In this document: piece by piece, positions 62,879 through 64,000 of the stretch
How the letters are laid out: every line of letters begins with the position of its first letter
How positions within the stretch are numbered: the stretch's first letter is position 1
Source: an uncultured Paracoccaceae bacterium
GTDB taxonomy: Bacteria > Bacteroidota > Bacteroidia > Flavobacteriales > Flavobacteriaceae
Direction: 5' to 3'
NCBI GenBank assembly: GCA_943788135.1
Contig: CALSPC010000003.1
Location: forward strand, 496,001 to 560,000
Length of the DNA stretch: 64,000 bases
Notes under the pieces: generated by a model
What the model was told of the DNA's origin: nothing
The model's input: the letters and a program-made list of their open reading frames with translations, nothing else
Database searches by the model: none
Made by a program: the position numbers and the translations under genes

Positions 62879-63421
62879 ATGTCAAGAATAGGAAAAAACC
62901 CAGTAGCGATTCCAGAAGGAGTTACCATAGATATCTCTGATAACCTTATTACGGTTAAAGGTAAACTTGGTGAGCTTACTCAAGAATTCTCTGCTGTAAG
63001 TATCAAAATAGAAGAAGGTCACGTTATTTTAGAACGGCCTTCAGAACACAAAGATCACAAAGCAAAACACGGTCTTTACAGAGCTTTAATTTTTAATATG
63101 ATTGAAGGTGTAACCACTGGATGGTCAAAAGAATTAGAACTTGTAGGAGTTGGATATAGAGCTTCTAATCAAGGGCAAAAACTTGATTTAGCTTTAGGAT
63201 TTTCTCACAATATTGTTTTGGATATTGCTGCTGAAGTTAAAGTAGAAACAGTTTCAGAAAAAGGGAAAAACCCAATTATCAAATTAACGTCTCACGACAA
63301 ACAACTTGTAGGACAAGTTGCTGCAAAAATCCGTGGATTCAGAGCGCCTGAACCATACAAAGGAAAAGGGATTAAGTTCGTAGGCGAAGTATTAAGAAGA
63401 AAAGCAGGTAAATCAGCTTAA
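62879..63421 (+). CDS. rplF: 50S ribosomal protein L6
   Basis: A 180-residue L6 at the factor-binding site. [11 protein letters not shown] start, the G-V-T[16 protein letters not shown] linker and the C-terminal [10 protein letters not shown] are conserved. 17 nt after rpsH. Confidence 0.99.
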   Translation: MSRIGKNPVAIPEGVTIDISDNLITVKGKLGELTQEFSAVSIKIEEGHVILERPSEHKDHKAKHGLYRALIFNMIEGVTTGWSKELELVGVGYRASNQGQKLDLALGFSHNIVLDIAAEVKVETVSEKGKNPIIKLTSHDKQLVGQVAAKIRGFRAPEPYKGKGIKFVGEVLRRKAGKSA

Positions 63422-63431
63422 TAATTTAGTT

Positions 63432-63788
63432 ATGGCATTATCAAAAAACGATAGAAGACAAAGAATTAAAAACAGAATACGAAAAATTGTTTCTGGGACA
63501 GCGTCTCAGCCTCGATTAGCTGTTTTTAGAAGTAATAAAGAAATTTATGCTCAATTAGTAGATGACGTTACTGGTGTAACCATTAGTGCAGCATCTTCTA
63601 GAGATAAAGACATCAGTTCTGCTACAGGATCTAAAACTGAAATCGCAGCATTAGTTGGGAAGTCAGTGGCAGCAAAAGCATTAAAGGCTGGTGTTGAAAC
63701 TATCACTTTTGACAGAGGTGGTTATTTATATCATGGTAGAGTAAAATCATTAGCGGAAGGCGCTAGAGAAGCAGGACTTAAATTCTAA
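63432..63788 (+). CDS. rplR: 50S ribosomal protein L18
   Basis: A 118-residue L18, 5S rRNA binding. [13 protein letters not shown] basic N-terminus, R-L-A-V-F-R-S-N-K-x-I-Y-A-Q-L-V-D-D and [24 protein letters not shown] are complete. Confidence 0.99.
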   Translation: MALSKNDRRQRIKNRIRKIVSGTASQPRLAVFRSNKEIYAQLVDDVTGVTISAASSRDKDISSATGSKTEIAALVGKSVAAKALKAGVETITFDRGGYLYHGRVKSLAEGAREAGLKF

Positions 63789-63795
63789 AGAAATT

Positions 63796-64000
63796 ATGTA
63801 TCAAAAATACAAAAGTGCAGAACTAGTAAAACCAAGTGGATTGGAATTAAAAGATCGTTTGGTAGGTGTGCAAAGAGTTACAAAAGTAACAAAAGGAGGT
63901 AGAGCATTTGGATTTTCAGCGATTGTAGTTGTTGGAGATGAAGCTGGTGTCGTTGGACACGGTTTAGGAAAATCTAAAGATGTTGCAAGTGCAATTGCGA
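63796..64000 (+). CDS. rpsE: 30S ribosomal protein S5, 3' end outside window
   Basis: The first 68 codons of S5 are visible, starting at ATG 63796, 7 nt after rplR. The double-stranded-RNA-binding region is recognisable: [25 protein letters not shown] and [14 protein letters not shown]. The gene continues past base 64000. Confidence 0.97.
   Translation, partial: MYQKYKSAELVKPSGLELKDRLVGVQRVTKVTKGGRAFGFSAIVVVGDEAGVVGHGLGKSKDVASAIA

Noticed and set aside
1-64000. CRISPR arrays, insertion sequences, integrases, toxin-antitoxin pairs, rRNA and tRNA genes
   Set aside because: Looked for throughout; no regular direct repeats with spacers, no transposase or integrase motifs and no tRNA-like folds were seen.

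Overview
The window is chromosomal DNA from a member of the Bacteroidota, most likely family Flavobacteriaceae; genus cannot be told. Evidence: AT-rich sequence; a SusC/SusD outer-membrane uptake locus; a type IX secretion (T9SS) sorting-domain remnant; promoters of the Bacteroidota form TTG-N19..22-TAnnTTTG; A-rich regions rather than Shine-Dalgarno sequences before start codons; rpsJ at the end of the rpsL-rpsG-fusA operon with no tuf; and lineage-typical proteins (DUF4286, GSCFA, paired TPM proteins with LemA, a one-protein OlsF-type acyltransferase, Obg without its C-terminal domain).

Layout. 1-6.2 kb (+): a tightly packed run of TPR protein (cut by the window edge), DUF4286, rsmA, mgtE, a 2-hydroxyacid dehydrogenase, DUF1801, VOC and an arsenate-reductase-like phosphatase. 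6.3-10.1 kb (-): operon of a GNAT acetyltransferase, aspartate kinase, a fused N-/O-acyltransferase for amino-acid lipids and an unlisted 35-residue membrane peptide. 10.2-13.7 kb (+): fbp, era, der. 13.7-16.9 kb (-): M23 peptidase, small MerR, LemA and two TPM proteins from one well-formed promoter. 16.9-22.4 kb (+): alaS, GSCFA, an enoyl-CoA hydratase family protein, ilvE. 22.4-27.7 kb (-): gcvP, a FabH-like ketosynthase, a methyltransferase and a GT2 glycosyltransferase. 27.8-42.8 kb: short operons on both strands (UbiA-like membrane protein; purK-purE-M3 peptidase; adk-obgE-TPR; mpl; radC-polysaccharide deacetylase-like-HAD; secreted hypothetical; rarA; rhomboid; rlmB).

42.8-52.4 kb (-) is the accessory part. 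An intact SusC-SusD-lipoprotein-lipoprotein operon (42.9-49.3 kb) lies beside a graveyard: a T9SS sorting-domain remnant with a frameshift, a C-terminal scrap of an unidentified protein, a SusC cut after 69 codons, and a TamA/Omp85-like outer-membrane protein broken by one frameshift. Two strong terminators still separate these remnants.

52.4-64 kb (+) is the ribosomal superoperon: rpsL-rpsG-fusA-rpsJ, a perfect 48-nt palindromic terminator, then a second promoter with a structured leader of about 160 nt ending in a terminator-like hairpin, then rplC to rpsE (cut by the window edge).

No complete new defence or mobile system is visible: no transposase, integrase, CRISPR array, rRNA or tRNA was seen. 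The observations most worth checking are the rplC leader/attenuator, the decayed outer-membrane gene cluster, three genes whose -7 promoter box sits exactly 4 nt before the ATG (leaderless mRNA candidates), the 35-residue membrane peptide, and the near absence of space between convergent genes.
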